Source of the DNA: Prochlorococcus sp. AG-409-I11
GTDB lineage: Bacteria > Cyanobacteriota > Cyanobacteriia > PCC-6307 > Cyanobiaceae
Length of the DNA stretch: 64,000 bases
Assembly: GCA_003215725.1 (NCBI GenBank)
Contig: QCJX01000006.1
Span: 1-64,000 of the forward strand
Reading direction: 5' to 3'
Positions 37,613 through 50,192 of the stretch are shown piece by piece. Position 1 is the first letter of the stretch; every line of letters begins with the position of its first letter. The translations under genes were made by a program, and so were the position numbers. The notes under the pieces were generated by a model. The model was given only the letters and a program-made list of their open reading frames with translations, was not told where the DNA came from and searched no databases.

Positions 37613-38860
37613 ATGATGGAGAATCTCCATCGAGTTGTAGTCACAGGTCTCGGCGCTATTACTCCAATTGGTAATACCGTCGAGGATTACTGGTCTGGAC
37701 TTACATCAGCTCGAAATGGTGTTAAGGCCATAACTCTTTTTGATGCTTCAGCTCACGCCTGCCGTTTTGCAGCGGAGGTTAAAGACTTTGACCCAACAGG
37801 CGTTTTAGAACCAAAAGAATCGAAAAGATGGGATCGATTTTCGAAGTTCGGAGTAGTTGCTGCAAAAGAGGCTTTAGCACATTCAGGCTTGACTATTGAT
37901 GAAAACAATTCTTCAAGGATTGGTGTAATCATCGGCTCTGGCGTAGGTGGTTTATTAACCATGGAAACCCAAGCCCATGTTCTAAATAACAAAGGTCCAG
38001 GAAGAGTAAGCCCTTTTACTGTTCCTATGATGATTCCTAATATGGCAACTGGTCTTGCCGCTATTGCTCTAGGAGCCAAAGGACCAAGCTCAGCTGTCGC
38101 AACTGCATGCGCAGCAGGCTCTAATGCAATTGGAGATGCTTTTCGTTTACTTCAACTAGGAAAAGCAGATGCAATGGTTTGTGGTGGCGCAGAAGCCAGT
38201 ATCACTCCACTAGGAGTAGCTGGATTCGCAAGTGCTAAGGCTCTTTCGTTTAGAAATGATGACCCTGCATCCGCGAGCAGACCATTCGATGCACAGCGTG
38301 ATGGTTTTGTAATTGGAGAAGGTTCTGGAGTACTAATTTTAGAAACCTTGGAACATGCCAATGCACGCAACGCCACAATTCATGCAGAAGTAGTTGGTTA
38401 TGGCACAACATGCGATGCTCATCACATCACATCACCAACTCCAGGAGGTTTAGGAGGCGCGGCAGCCATGAGTCAAGCTCTACTTGATGCTCAACTAAAT
38501 CCCGAAAACGTTGATTACATCAATGCTCACGGGACTAGTACACCAGCAAATGATAGTAATGAAACATCTGCTATCAAAAGTGCCCTTGGGCACAGGGCTC
38601 ATCAAATACCTGTGAGCTCAACAAAGTCCATGACAGGTCATTTGCTCGGCGGGTCAGGAGGGATTGAAGCAGTGGCATGTGTTCTTGCAATCAAGCATGG
38701 AGTCATTCCTCCAACCATCAATTACTCCAACCCTGACTCTGACTGTGATTTGGACTATGTGCCCAACACAGCAAGAGAAAATAAATTAGGAGTAGTACTT
38801 TCCAACTCCTTTGGCTTCGGAGGCCATAACGTCTGCCTTGCCTTTCGCCAAATGCTGTAA
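37613..38860 (+). CDS. fabF: Beta-ketoacyl-ACP synthase II
   Basis: 415 aa. Condenses malonyl-ACP with acyl-ACP. The catalytic Cys is in [16 protein letters not shown], and the two histidines in [15 protein letters not shown] and [15 protein letters not shown]. The C-terminal NSFGFGGHN completes the thiolase fold. An ATG at 37616 immediately follows the first ATG, so the start may be one residue shorter. Co-transcribed with acpP; tkt follows 50 bases on. Confidence 0.97.
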   Translation: MMENLHRVVVTGLGAITPIGNTVEDYWSGLTSARNGVKAITLFDASAHACRFAAEVKDFDPTGVLEPKESKRWDRFSKFGVVAAKEALAHSGLTIDENNSSRIGVIIGSGVGGLLTMETQAHVLNNKGPGRVSPFTVPMMIPNMATGLAAIALGAKGPSSAVATACAAGSNAIGDAFRLLQLGKADAMVCGGAEASITPLGVAGFASAKALSFRNDDPASASRPFDAQRDGFVIGEGSGVLILETLEHANARNATIHAEVVGYGTTCDAHHITSPTPGGLGGAAAMSQALLDAQLNPENVDYINAHGTSTPANDSNETSAIKSALGHRAHQIPVSSTKSMTGHLLGGSGGIEAVACVLAIKHGVIPPTINYSNPDSDCDLDYVPNTARENKLGVVLSNSFGFGGHNVCLAFRQML

Positions 38861-38910
38861 TAAGCACTGGCACCCCAACATTTCATAATCACCAATCACT
38901 AATTAACAAA

Positions 38911-40920
38911 ATGGTCGCTGCGCCCGCTTCTCTCGACACGCTGTGCATCAACAGCATCCGGATGCTTGCCGTCGATGCGGTGAATAAATCCAATAGCGGC
39001 CACCCTGGCTTACCAATGGGTTGCGCCCCAATGGGTTATGCCCTTTGGGATAAATTCTTACGTCATAATCCAAAAAATCCTCAATGGTTCAACCGTGATC
39101 GGTTTGTTCTATCTGCAGGTCATGGATGCATGCTGCTTTATGCGTTATTGCATCTCACTGGTTACGAATCAGTATCTATTGAAGATATCAAGCAATTTCG
39201 TCAACTTGGTGCACGTACTCCAGGTCATCCAGAAACTTTCGAAACAGATGGAGTAGAAGTTACAGCAGGTCCTTTAGGGGCTGGCATCTCAAATGCAGTT
39301 GGATTAGCAATAGCAGAGGCACATCTTGCTGCAAAGTTCAATAAAGATGATGCAAAATTAGTTGATCATTACACTTATGTAATCATGGGTGATGGATGCA
39401 ACCAAGAAGGCGTTGCATCAGAAGCCTGTTCTTTAGCTGGTCATCTGAAGTTAGGAAAACTAATTGCTCTTTATGACGACAACAAAATTACAATTGACGG
39501 TAGAACAGATGTTTCTTTCACTGAAGATGTTCTTAAAAGATATGAATCATATGGTTGGCATGTACAACATGTAAGTAAAGGTAATACAGATATCGAAGCA
39601 ATTTCAGAAGCAATAAAATCAGCAAAAGCAGTTAAAGATAAACCATCAATTATCAAAATCAGCACAACAATAGGCTACGGATCTCCAAACAAAAGTGACA
39701 CTGCTGGTGTCCACGGAGCACCGCTAGGAGAAGAAGAAGCAAACCTCACGCGAAAGCAACTAGACTGGGAATATGGTCCTTTCGAAGTTCCTAAAGAAGC
39801 ATATGATCAATACAGAAAAGCAATTGAACGTGGTGCTTCTCTTGAGGGGGAATGGAATCAAGTATTAAATAGCTATAGAACGAAATATCCAAAAGAAGCT
39901 GCTGAATTTGAAAGAATGCTGAGAGGGGAACTGCCTCAAGATTGGGATAAAGACTTACCTCGATACAGTGAAAATGATAAAGGCCTTGCCACAAGAAAAC
40001 ACTCTCAAATATGTCTTGGATCTCTTGGCCCTAACTTACCTGAATTAATAGGTGGATCCGCTGATTTAACTCACTCCAATTACACAGATATCAAAGGCGA
40101 AACTGGATCATTTCAATCAGAATCACCAGAAAAAAGATATCTACATTTTGGTGTTCGTGAACATGCAATGGCTGCAATCCTTAATGGAATTGCATACCAC
40201 AACAGTGGTCTAATTCCTTATGGAGGAACATTCCTAGTATTTGCAGACTATATGCGCGGATCAATGCGTCTTTCTGCATTAAGTGAGCTAGGAGTGATTT
40301 ATGTTCTAACTCATGATTCAATTGGGGTAGGCGAAGATGGCCCTACACATCAACCAATAGAAACTATTCCATCCCTAAGAGCCATGCCCAACATGCTTGT
40401 TTTTAGACCTGGAGATGGTAATGAAACAAGTGGTGCATATAAAATTGCAATTCAAAATAGAAAACGTCCTAGTTCACTTTGTCTAAGCAGACAAGGAATG
40501 GCTAACCAAGCTAATTCCTCAATAGAAAAAGTAGCTTTTGGTGGATATGTACTTGAAGACTGTGAAGGAACTCCTGATTTGATTCTTATTGGAACAGGAA
40601 GTGAGTTAGATCTTTGCGTTCAAGCAGGTAAAAAACTTACTGCTGAAGGAAACAAGATAAGGGTTGTTTCTATGCCATGTATTGAACTGTTCGAAGAGCA
40701 AAGCGAAACTTATAAACAAGAAGTGCTGCCTCTATCCGTACGCAAGCGTCTTGTAGTAGAAGCTGCAGAGACATTTGGGTGGCATAAATACATAGGGCTA
40801 GATGGAGACAGCGTGACAATGAATAGGTTTGGAACATCTGCACCAGGGGGCGCATGTATGGAAAAATTTGGATTTACTGTTGAGAATGTTGTTAATAAAG
40901 CAAAAAATCTACTCAGTTAA
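38911..40920 (+). CDS. tktA: Transketolase
   Basis: 669 aa. Moves two-carbon ketol units in the Calvin cycle and pentose phosphate pathway, using thiamine diphosphate. Motifs: [32 protein letters not shown] (the TPP GDG motif), [11 protein letters not shown] and [18 protein letters not shown]. Full length. A 17-bp perfect inverted repeat lies 11 bases after the stop. It continues the acpP-fabF strand and may share transcription. Confidence 0.98.
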   Translation: MVAAPASLDTLCINSIRMLAVDAVNKSNSGHPGLPMGCAPMGYALWDKFLRHNPKNPQWFNRDRFVLSAGHGCMLLYALLHLTGYESVSIEDIKQFRQLGARTPGHPETFETDGVEVTAGPLGAGISNAVGLAIAEAHLAAKFNKDDAKLVDHYTYVIMGDGCNQEGVASEACSLAGHLKLGKLIALYDDNKITIDGRTDVSFTEDVLKRYESYGWHVQHVSKGNTDIEAISEAIKSAKAVKDKPSIIKISTTIGYGSPNKSDTAGVHGAPLGEEEANLTRKQLDWEYGPFEVPKEAYDQYRKAIERGASLEGEWNQVLNSYRTKYPKEAAEFERMLRGELPQDWDKDLPRYSENDKGLATRKHSQICLGSLGPNLPELIGGSADLTHSNYTDIKGETGSFQSESPEKRYLHFGVREHAMAAILNGIAYHNSGLIPYGGTFLVFADYMRGSMRLSALSELGVIYVLTHDSIGVGEDGPTHQPIETIPSLRAMPNMLVFRPGDGNETSGAYKIAIQNRKRPSSLCLSRQGMANQANSSIEKVAFGGYVLEDCEGTPDLILIGTGSELDLCVQAGKKLTAEGNKIRVVSMPCIELFEEQSETYKQEVLPLSVRKRLVVEAAETFGWHKYIGLDGDSVTMNRFGTSAPGGACMEKFGFTVENVVNKAKNLLS

Positions 40921-40930
40921 ATTAACTGCA

Positions 40931-40978
40931 TTAATGAGATTAATTAATCATAATATTAGGGTTAATTAATCTCATTAA
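40931..40978. terminator. Perfect 17-bp inverted repeat after transketolase
   Basis: Arms at 40931-40947 and 40962-40978 (TTAATGAGATTAATTAA and its exact reverse complement), separated by 14 bases, followed by AAAAG. The hairpin is AT-rich, so weak per base pair but long. It follows the tkt stop by 10 bases, the place of a terminator. It could also be a protein-binding palindrome for the next gene at 41054. Confidence 0.6.
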
Positions 40979-41053
40979 AAGTCATAATTTATTAATAGTA
41001 AGTATAAGAAATTAGCGTTATTTCTTCAAGTCGCAAGGTTCATTATTTGTCTA

Positions 41054-42019
41054 ATGTCTAGACCCAAAACATTCAGAAATCTTGTAACAGGTGGTGCTGG
41101 TTTCTTAGGCTCACATTTAATCGATCGACTAATGGAAGATGGGGAGGAAGTAATTTGTCTTGACAATTATTTTACTGGTCGCAAAAAGAATGTTTCTCAA
41201 TGGGTTGGACACCATCGTTTTGAGCTTATTCGTCATGATGTAACTCAACCTATTCAACTGGAAGTAGATAGAATTTGGCACCTAGCTTGTCCTGCATCTC
41301 CTATTCACTATCATTCAAATCCAATAAAAACATCTAAAACAAGTTTTCTTGGTACTTACAATATGCTAGGTCTTGCAAGGAGAGTTAAAGCCAAAATATT
41401 GTTTGCAAGTACGAGCGAAATATATGGAGATCCAGAAGTGCATCCTCAACCAGAGAGCTATAGAGGAAGAGTTAATCCAATCGGAATTCGAAGCTGTTAT
41501 GACGAAGGAAAGCGTATTGCTGAAACTCTATGTTTTGATTACCAAAGAATGCATTCTACTGAAATCAGGGTACTAAGAATATTCAATACTTACGGTCCAA
41601 GAATGTTGTTTAATGATGGCAGAGTGGTAAGCAATTTCATTGTTCAGGCTTTAAATAAAAAAGATATTTCTATTTATGGAGATGGAAATCAAACTCGTTC
41701 CTTCTGTTATGTAGATGATTTAATTGAAGGTATGGTGAGATTAATGAATGGAAATTTCCCAGGTCCAATTAATATAGGTCATCCAAATGAAATAAGAATA
41801 AAAGAGCTAGCAGATTTAATTCGTAATCTAATAAACCCAAGCCTAAAAATCATATACAAAGATTTACCTTCTGATGATCCAATTCAACGCCAGCCATTAA
41901 TTACTCTTGCTAAGAAAGAACTAAATTGGGAACCAACAGTATCTCTCGAAAAAGGGTTAGAAAAAACAATAAGCTGGTTCAGTAAAGAAATTGAGAACAC
42001 ATATCAGATAAATCAGTAA
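41054..42019 (+). CDS. UDP-glucuronate decarboxylase (UDP-xylose synthase), SDR family
   Basis: 321 aa. The Rossmann start is [18 protein letters not shown] (GxxGxxG). [22 protein letters not shown], and [13 protein letters not shown] (YxxxK) are the UXS signature, and [19 protein letters not shown] follows. UXS converts UDP-glucuronate to UDP-xylose for surface glycans. The stop lies 9 bases from the convergent thiC stop. Substrate is inferred from family motifs. Confidence 0.9.
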   Translation: MSRPKTFRNLVTGGAGFLGSHLIDRLMEDGEEVICLDNYFTGRKKNVSQWVGHHRFELIRHDVTQPIQLEVDRIWHLACPASPIHYHSNPIKTSKTSFLGTYNMLGLARRVKAKILFASTSEIYGDPEVHPQPESYRGRVNPIGIRSCYDEGKRIAETLCFDYQRMHSTEIRVLRIFNTYGPRMLFNDGRVVSNFIVQALNKKDISIYGDGNQTRSFCYVDDLIEGMVRLMNGNFPGPINIGHPNEIRIKELADLIRNLINPSLKIIYKDLPSDDPIQRQPLITLAKKELNWEPTVSLEKGLEKTISWFSKEIENTYQINQ

Positions 42020-42028
42020 ATTTAAAAA

Positions 42029-43471
<1,443 letters not shown>

Positions 43472-43483
43472 TCACATTTATCA

Positions 43484-43567
43484 CTTCCCTTCGCCAGAGC
43501 GACCTGGATCAGGTTCAGAGGGTGTGATCTCAGCCAATAAAACCTTGGAAGGTTGGCACCCCTAGTG
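43484..43567 (-). promoter_or_regulatory. TPP riboswitch (THI element) controlling thiC
   Basis: Minus strand reads GGGGTGCC, then GGCTGAGATCACACCC, then CTGAACCTGATCCAGGT, the three conserved THI blocks in order, with a pairing CTGG tail. The 3' end lies about 55 bases before thiC. TPP binding to such elements represses expression. Boundaries are approximate. Confidence 0.93.
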
Positions 43568-43728
43568 TTAATTACAAGTTAGCTATAAATCGAAATTAAG
43601 TCTGCAGTAAGTTGGAAGAAATTTAAAATCTTTAAAGTAAAGCTTTAATTTCTATGGTTATAGAAGAGAAAGATAATTTTCTATAAAAACTATTTACTAT
43701 TACCAATAATCAATGAATCCAAAATTAA

Positions 43729-43947
43729 TCAATTGATTTTAACTTTAGTATTTTTAATAGCGAGTAATAGCTTCATACGGCGGCGGCGTCTTTCCCATGC
43801 TCCACTAATAATAAGTCCACAACCAATTGAAAGTCCTGGGATGGTTTGAACTCGATCTTTTCCCTCTCTTTGAAAAAATCCAACAAGAGAAACGACAACC
43901 AAAAGTGGAGCTGCCAAGGAAAGTAATGGGTTTCCAAAACGTTTCAT
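43729..43947 (-). CDS. Small membrane protein, DUF3188-like
   Basis: 72 aa. Two hydrophobic segments (about 8-24 and 38-50, SIGCGLIISGAW) followed by ERRRRRMK, giving a positive loop or tail. The SGAWERRRRR stretch recalls DUF3188, a small family seen in marine cyanobacteria. No function known. The start overlaps the M20 peptidase stop by 4 bases, making it the last gene of the ruvB operon. Confidence 0.6.
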   Translation of the reverse strand: MKRFGNPLLSLAAPLLVVVSLVGFFQREGKDRVQTIPGLSIGCGLIISGAWERRRRRMKLLLAIKNTKVKIN

Positions 43948-45143
43948 ATTTGATAATTAAGCGCTTCTAATCGAGTGTGCATCCATTTTAAAAGAGTTGC
44001 TGTGATCACTTCAATACCTATTTCTAAGCTCCTTTCATCAGCACAAAATTGACCATTATGAAGAGGGGCACACCCTTCTTTATTAGCAACTCCAAGGCGA
44101 AACATTGTGCCGGGAAGATCTTGCAAAAATTCTGCAAAATCCTCAGCCCCTAAGGAAGGCTGTGCCAAACGCACTACCTTTTCTGCACCTAATAATGAAA
44201 TAGCAGATTCCTCAAGTAAGTCAGTTAAAAAAGGATCGTTATAAATTGGGGGAGCAATACATCGATATTGAACGCTCACCTCGGCACCACAGCTCCCAAC
44301 AATTCCTTTGATTGTTTTTTCAAGCCAATCAGGCAAATTTTGATGCAAAGAGATATCCAAGCAACGTACTGTTCCTAAAAGTCTTACACGATCAGCAATA
44401 ACATTAAATGCTTTCCCCCCTTCAATTTTGCCAAAACTCACAACAACCGGATTCAGTGCATCAAGGCGACGACTAATTGCCTCTTGAATTCCAGTTACAA
44501 CTTTGGAAGCAATCCATATTGAATCAACTGCTTGATGAGGTCGTGCTCCATGTCCTCCTTCGCCAAGAATTTCAATCTCCAGCTCCCCTGCAGCTGCGGT
44601 TAAACTTCCTTTCCTGACTCCTATTTGACCAACAGGTAATTCAGGAAAAACATGTACTCCAAAAAGAGCGTCTAAGCCTTTAATAGCTCCGTCTGCTTTC
44701 ATCCAACTTGCACCAGCAGCAATCTCTTCTGCTGGTTGAAACAAAAGCCTAAATCCCATAGAAGACGATTGTTCATACTCAGCTAAAAGTCTTGCGACAC
44801 CTAAGCCAATACATGTATGTAAATCATGACCACATGCATGCATAACCCCTTGCCGCAATGAGGAGTATTCCAAACCTGTTTTCTCTTCAATGGGCAAGGC
44901 ATCCATATCTACTCGTAATCCAATGACAGGTCCATTTGTTGGACCAAGCTCTGCCACAACACCAGTACGACCTACCCCTTCCTGAACTTGCCAACCATAC
45001 TTTCGTAATTCACCAGCAACCAAAGCAGCTGTTTGATGTTCTTCTCCACTCAACTCAGGATGAGCGTGTATATGTCTGCGTATCTCCAGCAACTCTGGCA
45101 GAAATTTGTTTAATTTTGCGTTTGAATGCTTTAAGAAAGTCAT
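43944..45143 (-). CDS. M20-family amidohydrolase/peptidase
   Basis: 399 aa. Zinc-binding and catalytic motifs: RVDMDALPIEEKTG, MHACGHDLHTCIGLG, LFQPAEEIAAGA, and a lid domain around GGHGARPHQAVDSI. It belongs to the hippurate/IAA-amino acid hydrolase branch, which removes acyl groups from amino acids. Its own substrate is not readable. Overlaps the TPR gene stop region by 4 bases upstream (45140-45143), so it is translated from the ruvB operon. Confidence 0.92.
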   Translation of the reverse strand: MTFLKHSNAKLNKFLPELLEIRRHIHAHPELSGEEHQTAALVAGELRKYGWQVQEGVGRTGVVAELGPTNGPVIGLRVDMDALPIEEKTGLEYSSLRQGVMHACGHDLHTCIGLGVARLLAEYEQSSSMGFRLLFQPAEEIAAGASWMKADGAIKGLDALFGVHVFPELPVGQIGVRKGSLTAAAGELEIEILGEGGHGARPHQAVDSIWIASKVVTGIQEAISRRLDALNPVVVSFGKIEGGKAFNVIADRVRLLGTVRCLDISLHQNLPDWLEKTIKGIVGSCGAEVSVQYRCIAPPIYNDPFLTDLLEESAISLLGAEKVVRLAQPSLGAEDFAEFLQDLPGTMFRLGVANKEGCAPLHNGQFCADERSLEIGIEVITATLLKWMHTRLEALNYQI

Positions 45144-45946
45144 GGTCTCTCCAAAGCAACAAATGACATTAAATCGTTAACAGCTTTTGGAGGCCAGTGG
45201 CGACTCTCTAAGAGCCATTCTGAATTAACATAACGACTATCAAGCCCTGCGGCAGCAGTCCAATTGCTTTCTGCTTCCCCTATAAATCCTTTTTTCCATA
45301 ACAAAGCCGTTAATCCTGCCCTTGCATCAGCAAACATTGGATTTTTACGGATAATGCTACGTAATTCAGATTCGGCTTGTTGTAGATGACCTAGTTCATA
45401 ATCAACTAATGCTTTCCTAGAAGATGCAATCAGAAAATATTCTCGAGCCAAGGAAGCTTTATAAAACAAATCTGATGCATCTTTCCACTCCCCTTTAGAT
45501 TGAAAAACATTTGCCAATCTGTACAAAACAATCGCATCATTTGGATTGCGATCAATAATCCATTTGTAATCTTTTTCTGCCTCATCCCAAAGGTTAAGTG
45601 CTTCTTCGGCTGAACCTCTATTGAAATGAGAGTCCTCTTCTAAAGGCAACAAGTTTATTGACTTTGTTTGATCCGAGATTGCCCCCTGAGGATCTCCTAA
45701 AGCAAGGCGAACATTACCACGATTGCTCAAAGCAAGAGCATTATTTGGATAAAGATGAATAAAATCATTCCACTGATGTAATGCTTCTGAATAATTACCA
45801 TCTCTACTTAATTGCAAAGCTCGATCAAAATCAATCTGAGGAGAATCTATAGCTTGAACAGGCAAAGGTTGTGCTATCAAAAATAACAATCCAATAACAA
45901 CAAAATTCATCGCAAAATATTTGTATTTGGATAAGTAAACAATCAC
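45140..45946 (-). CDS. TPR-repeat protein with signal peptide
   Basis: 268 aa. An N-terminal hydrophobic stretch (residues about 10-32, ending LPVQAID) is a probable signal peptide. Several TPR units follow, for instance [22 protein letters not shown] and [20 protein letters not shown]. Such proteins are scaffolds for complexes, likely in the periplasm or lumen here. Start overlaps the ruvB stop (ATGA) and its stop overlaps the M20 start. Confidence 0.85.
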   Translation of the reverse strand: MIVYLSKYKYFAMNFVVIGLLFLIAQPLPVQAIDSPQIDFDRALQLSRDGNYSEALHQWNDFIHLYPNNALALSNRGNVRLALGDPQGAISDQTKSINLLPLEEDSHFNRGSAEEALNLWDEAEKDYKWIIDRNPNDAIVLYRLANVFQSKGEWKDASDLFYKASLAREYFLIASSRKALVDYELGHLQQAESELRSIIRKNPMFADARAGLTALLWKKGFIGEAESNWTAAAGLDSRYVNSEWLLESRHWPPKAVNDLMSFVALERP

Positions 45947-47007
45947 AACTTCTCCTCAGATTCAAAATCAAGATGCTTACATGCTATTTGAGTTACAACT
46001 CTTCCTCTTGGAGTTCTTTGTAAAAAACCAATCTGTAATAGAAAAGGTTCAATTACAGATTCCACTGTGACAGCATCTTCTCCTAAAGCCGCCGCTAAAG
46101 TTTCAAGACCTACTGGACCGCCTCCATAATCTTGAATCATTAAGTGCAATAAACGTCTATCAGAGATATCTAAACCACGACTATCTACTCGATGCAATTC
46201 AAGAGCCTTATCTACCAAAGGCTTATCAATTGCACTTAATTGACCTTGAACAGTTGCAAAATCCCTTACTCTTCTAAGTAATCTATTAGCAATTCGTGGA
46301 GTACCCCTACAACGTTTAGCAATTTCCAAACTAGCTTGAATGCTCAATGCTAAACCCAACAATTTTGAGGTTCGAATAACAATATTTTGTAAGTCTTCCA
46401 ACTCATAAAATTCAAGTCTTTGAGTCATCCCAAAACGATCACGCAAAGGGGAACTGATAGCACCAGCTTTTGTAGTTGCTCCAATAAGTGTAAAAGGGGC
46501 TAATTCTATTGATCTGGTCCGAGCTGTACTGGTTTTCCCAACAGTGATATCTATACGAAGATCTTCCATCGCAGGGTACAAAAGCTCTTCTCCAATCTTT
46601 GGCAACCGATGAATTTCATCTACAAAGAGAACTTCTCGAGGCTGCAAATTCACTAATAATCCAATGATGTCACGGGGTCTTTCCAAAGCAGGGGCACTAG
46701 TTATGCGACATTTCACTCCTAATTCATTTGCTAAAACCAAAGCCATTGTTGTCTTTCCAAGGCCAGGTGGTCCATATAACAAGACATGATCTAGAGCATC
46801 CCCTCTTGACAAGGAAGCTTGGACGGCAATATTAAGAACCTTTTTAATATCAGACTGACCAATAAACTCACTCAATCGACTTGGTCGTAATCCATCATTC
46901 TGAAATAGAGAATCTTCTTCTGGAAGAACTGCTGGATCAATCACCCTTTGATTTGGTGCAAGAGATTCAGATTTGAATCGCTCAGAATTTGAAGAAACTA
47001 TGGCCAT
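45943..47007 (-). CDS. ruvB: Holliday junction branch-migration helicase RuvB
   Basis: 354 aa from the ATG at 47007; an upstream ATG at 47052 would add 15 residues ([15 protein letters not shown]) and leave only 5 bases to smpB. Walker A is [15 protein letters not shown], Walker [12 protein letters not shown], then [18 protein letters not shown] for sensor and arginine finger. The C-terminal winged helix has [17 protein letters not shown]. With RuvA (not here) it migrates four-way junctions. Confidence 0.96.
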   Translation of the reverse strand: MAIVSSNSERFKSESLAPNQRVIDPAVLPEEDSLFQNDGLRPSRLSEFIGQSDIKKVLNIAVQASLSRGDALDHVLLYGPPGLGKTTMALVLANELGVKCRITSAPALERPRDIIGLLVNLQPREVLFVDEIHRLPKIGEELLYPAMEDLRIDITVGKTSTARTRSIELAPFTLIGATTKAGAISSPLRDRFGMTQRLEFYELEDLQNIVIRTSKLLGLALSIQASLEIAKRCRGTPRIANRLLRRVRDFATVQGQLSAIDKPLVDKALELHRVDSRGLDISDRRLLHLMIQDYGGGPVGLETLAAALGEDAVTVESVIEPFLLQIGFLQRTPRGRVVTQIACKHLDFESEEKL

Positions 47008-47057
47008 GATGGAAGGGTACCCACCTCTGCACATTGTCGGTGTATTAAACAAAAGAG

Positions 47058-47561
47058 ATGGCTAAAGGAACCAACAAAAAAACGCCTCAATCGACAAGAA
47101 AACCCTCTAATCGTCGGTTAGCTGACAATCGTCTAGCAAGGCATCAATACGAAATTCTTGAGACTCTTGAAACAGGCATCGAGTTATTAGGTACTGAAGT
47201 TAAATCAATACGAGCGGGGAAAGCTAATTTACGGGATGGTTTCTGTCTAGTCAGAAAAGGAGAGCTACACCTTCATAACGTTCATATTTCTCCTCATAGC
47301 CATGCTGGAAATTACTTTAATCATGATCCTTTGCGGACCAGAAAGTTATTAGCCCATCGAGAAGAAATTAACAAATTCAAAGCTAAGCTTGACAAGAAAG
47401 GATTAACTCTCATCCCATTAACTCTTCATCTCAAAGGCTCATGGATTAAACTTGTAATTGGTCTAGGAAGAGGTAAAAAGCTTCATGACAAAAGACAAGA
47501 TGAGAAAAGAAAACAGGCTGATAAAGAAGTTAAATCTGCGCTAAAAAGATTTAACAATTAA
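47058..47561 (+). CDS. smpB: SsrA (tmRNA)-binding protein SmpB
   Basis: 167 aa. Binds tmRNA for rescue of stalled ribosomes. The core is [29 protein letters not shown], then [31 protein letters not shown] and [15 protein letters not shown] near the C-terminus. Family start and length agree. Divergent from ruvB. Two small genes follow on the same strand. Confidence 0.97.
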   Translation: MAKGTNKKTPQSTRKPSNRRLADNRLARHQYEILETLETGIELLGTEVKSIRAGKANLRDGFCLVRKGELHLHNVHISPHSHAGNYFNHDPLRTRKLLAHREEINKFKAKLDKKGLTLIPLTLHLKGSWIKLVIGLGRGKKLHDKRQDEKRKQADKEVKSALKRFNN

Positions 47562-47587
47562 AATATAACTTCTACAAAGTCAGTTCA

Positions 47588-47809
47588 ATGAGCAGAAAAA
47601 ATCAATTAAAAGCATTAAAAGCCTATCGAGAGAATCTACTTGCTGAGCTTACCTATTTTTATAAAACCGCATTTGATAACATCTGCGACCTTGATATCAC
47701 AGAAGGTGACATAGCAAAGCTATCGCAAATATTGCTCCAGTCAAAAGAAGCAGCTTTAATGCCATTGCAAAAAGAGATTGAAAGTCAATTAATTATCAAA
47801 GCCAACTAA
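47588..47809 (+). CDS. Small helical protein, possibly the EgtBD-associated small family
   Basis: 73 aa. Starts MSRKNQLKALKAYRENLLAEL and ends in another helix; charged, soluble, no cysteines that suggest metal. It resembles, from memory, a small cyanobacterial family named hercynine metabolism small protein for its usual linkage with EgtB and EgtD. Neither of those is in this window. The next gene, 4 bases on, is likely its partner. Family assignment is weak. Confidence 0.5.
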   Translation: MSRKNQLKALKAYRENLLAELTYFYKTAFDNICDLDITEGDIAKLSQILLQSKEAALMPLQKEIESQLIIKAN

Positions 47810-47813
47810 AAAA

Positions 47814-48281
47814 ATGACTGATAACTGGCTTAACAATTTAGAAAAAGATCTTCAAGCAAAGCTGGAAGATCTTTTAAAAATCAATCCCCTTCAAGAGTCA
47901 TTATTGCAAAATCAAAATCAACAAGATGTTTTTCATTCATTACTAATACGACAAAAAAGTATTGCTCAAAAAGCCAACCTCAAAAGACATGAATTGCTAT
48001 CTTTAGCTGAGAATATAAAAGAATGGAAAAAAAAAGAAGTTAAAGCCAAGCAATATGAAGCTATTGAATTAGCTGACCAAGTAAGACAACACCTAACAAA
48101 ATTAATGGAGCTTGGAAGATTGCTTTGGCTTGAGCTTGACGAACTAGGAATTCAACACAAAAAAATCCAAAATGATTTGGATAGCTTTTCTAATAAAAAT
48201 CACGCATCACAATCAAATCCACATGCTCCCTGGGAAAAGCTAGAGATTGAAAAAGAACTAGACCTTTTAAAAAAAGTCTAA
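47814..48281 (+). CDS. Coiled-coil hypothetical protein, partner of the preceding small gene
   Basis: 155 aa. Begins WLNNLEKDLQAKLEDLLK and consists mostly of long amphipathic helix, rich in K, E, Q and L. A second helix is EAIELADQVRQHLTKLMELGRLLW. No membrane segment. I recall a related cyanobacterial family found beside the small protein above and linked in databases to hercynine metabolism, but no enzymatic motif is seen. Only 4 bases separate the two, so they are co-translated. Confidence 0.5.
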   Translation: MTDNWLNNLEKDLQAKLEDLLKINPLQESLLQNQNQQDVFHSLLIRQKSIAQKANLKRHELLSLAENIKEWKKKEVKAKQYEAIELADQVRQHLTKLMELGRLLWLELDELGIQHKKIQNDLDSFSNKNHASQSNPHAPWEKLEIEKELDLLKKV

Positions 48282-48290
48282 AAAACTAAT

Positions 48291-48581
48291 TCATTCCTTA
48301 GGTGCAGGTGGCTCCAAGCTCACATTCTCTGGAGGAGGTGTTGGATCAGGATCTGCGATCAACATATGTTGAAGCACAATCTCTGGTCTTTCACTATCAC
48401 GCCATCGAATGCGATATGCAGGCATTTTGGTGCCTCGGCTGGTGGTTTGTTCCACCGGTTCCATTACCCAGCCACGTCTAGAACGTCCCTGGGGATTGCG
48501 CTTGACAACCGCGTCTGCGTGTTTAAAGCGGAAACCTACGCGCTCACCACTCATCAGAACATAAACTGACCACTGGCTCAA
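48291..48581 (-). CDS. Hypothetical protein downstream of lysS
   Basis: 96 aa. A beta-rich middle: SVYVLMSGERVGFRFKHADAV, WVMEPVEQTTSRGTKMPAYRIRWRD. Proline-rich acidic end. No membrane segment or known motif. Only 17 bases after the lysS stop, so it shares its transcript. It is convergent with the coiled-coil gene. Not recognised. Confidence 0.6.
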   Translation of the reverse strand: MSQWSVYVLMSGERVGFRFKHADAVVKRNPQGRSRRGWVMEPVEQTTSRGTKMPAYRIRWRDSERPEIVLQHMLIADPDPTPPPENVSLEPPAPKE

Positions 48582-48598
48582 TTATCCACTTTCATGGT

Positions 48599-50122
48599 TC
48601 ATTGACCAGGTGAAGATTTCACTGAGTCCGGGCGTAATAGAGGAAAAGCAATAACATCTCTTATAGAAGGACTATCTGTAAGTAGCATTACTAAGCGATC
48701 GATTCCTATACCCAAGCCTCCTGTAGGGGGCATTCCCACCTCTAAAGCATTCAGGAAATCTTCATCTATTGAATGGGCTTCCAAGTCTCCAGCATCCCTT
48801 CGTGCTTGCTGAGCAGTTAAACGCTGACGTTGATCTATCGGATCAATTAACTCACTAAAAGCATTTGCTGTTTCTCGTCCAGCAATAAACAATTCAAAGC
48901 GTTCAACTATGCCTTCTTTACTGCGATGGGGTCTAGCTAATGGAGAAATCTCAATTGGATAATCAACAACAAAAGTCGGTTGAATAAGCTTCGTTTCAAC
49001 ACATTGTTCAAAAGCTTCATTCAATAACCTTCCAACATTCTCAGAAGCCTTTTCAGGCACCTCTAGGCCCGCCTCGATCATGGCTGAAGCTGCTTTATCA
49101 GGGTCTTGAGAAAACGCAAAGAAATCTAGCCCTGTAGCCTCTTGAACTAATTCATGCATTGTTGCTCTTCTCCATGGGGGTGACAGATCAATTTCTGTTC
49201 CTTGATAAGAAATGTTTGTTGTGCCACATATTTGTTTAGAGATCGAAACTATTAATTCTTCCGTCAAATTCATCATTTCGTTGTAATCCACAAAAGCCTG
49301 ATATATCTCTACTGAAGTGAATTCAGGGTTATGGCGAGTACTAATCCCTTCATTCCTAAAGATTCTGCCTAGTTCATATACCTTTTCAAAACCACCAACA
49401 ACTAGTCGCTTGAGATGAAGCTCAGTTGCAATTCTTAGGTAAAGCTGCAAATCAAGTGTGTTGTGATGCGTAACAAAAGGTCGAGCTTCAGCTCCTCCGG
49501 CCTCGGATTGAAGTACTGGTGTTTCTATCTCTAAAAAACCACGATCATCCAACCATCTACGAATTGCACTAACTAAAAGCGCCCTCCGACGAAACGTTTG
49601 ACGAGACTGAGGGTTAACTACTAAATCAAGATATCTTTGTCTATATCGCTTTTCTACATCAGCTAGTCCATGCCACTTATCTGGTAGTGGCTGCAGAGAT
49701 TTGCAAAGCATTTGCCAAGATAAAACTTTTACAGAAAGCTCTCCACGATCAGTTCTCCGCAAAATACCTTTAACTCCAATCCAATCGCCAGAGTCAACAA
49801 GATCTGTTAATTGAGCAAAAGGACCAGGTTGACAATCTTCATTCAAAGCTTTTTCCAGTGTTGCTTTTTCTAAATAAAGCTGAATGGTGCCTGTTTCATC
49901 AGCCAGCGTGAAAAAAGCAAGTTTTCCCATAACTCGACGAGAGATCACCCTCCCTGCAACGCATACATTTGTTTGCCTTTCCTGACCTTTAGGCAAATCA
50001 GAGTGAACAGCTTGCAAGGAAGCAGCCTGGTGGGTTGGCTCATAACAAACGGCATAAGGGCCTTGCCCCAAGGCCCTTAATGATTTTGCCTTTTCTATTC
50101 GTGTCTCTCTTAAGTCGGACAA
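48599..50122 (-). CDS. lysS: Lysyl-tRNA synthetase (class II)
   Basis: 507 aa. The anticodon-binding OB domain holds [21 protein letters not shown]. Class II motifs: [29 protein letters not shown] (motif 1), [18 protein letters not shown] (motif 2), and [16 protein letters not shown] (motif 3). ATG at 50122 fits. Charges tRNA-Lys. The rpaB gene lies 70 bases upstream on the same strand. Confidence 0.98.
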   Translation of the reverse strand: MSDLRETRIEKAKSLRALGQGPYAVCYEPTHQAASLQAVHSDLPKGQERQTNVCVAGRVISRRVMGKLAFFTLADETGTIQLYLEKATLEKALNEDCQPGPFAQLTDLVDSGDWIGVKGILRRTDRGELSVKVLSWQMLCKSLQPLPDKWHGLADVEKRYRQRYLDLVVNPQSRQTFRRRALLVSAIRRWLDDRGFLEIETPVLQSEAGGAEARPFVTHHNTLDLQLYLRIATELHLKRLVVGGFEKVYELGRIFRNEGISTRHNPEFTSVEIYQAFVDYNEMMNLTEELIVSISKQICGTTNISYQGTEIDLSPPWRRATMHELVQEATGLDFFAFSQDPDKAASAMIEAGLEVPEKASENVGRLLNEAFEQCVETKLIQPTFVVDYPIEISPLARPHRSKEGIVERFELFIAGRETANAFSELIDPIDQRQRLTAQQARRDAGDLEAHSIDEDFLNALEVGMPPTGGLGIGIDRLVMLLTDSPSIRDVIAFPLLRPDSVKSSPGQ

Positions 50123-50192
50123 GGGGTTATTAGTAGATCGGCGTCATCTTGCCTTAGAAGTGACGAAACGACAGCTTAATGTCATCCATTCT

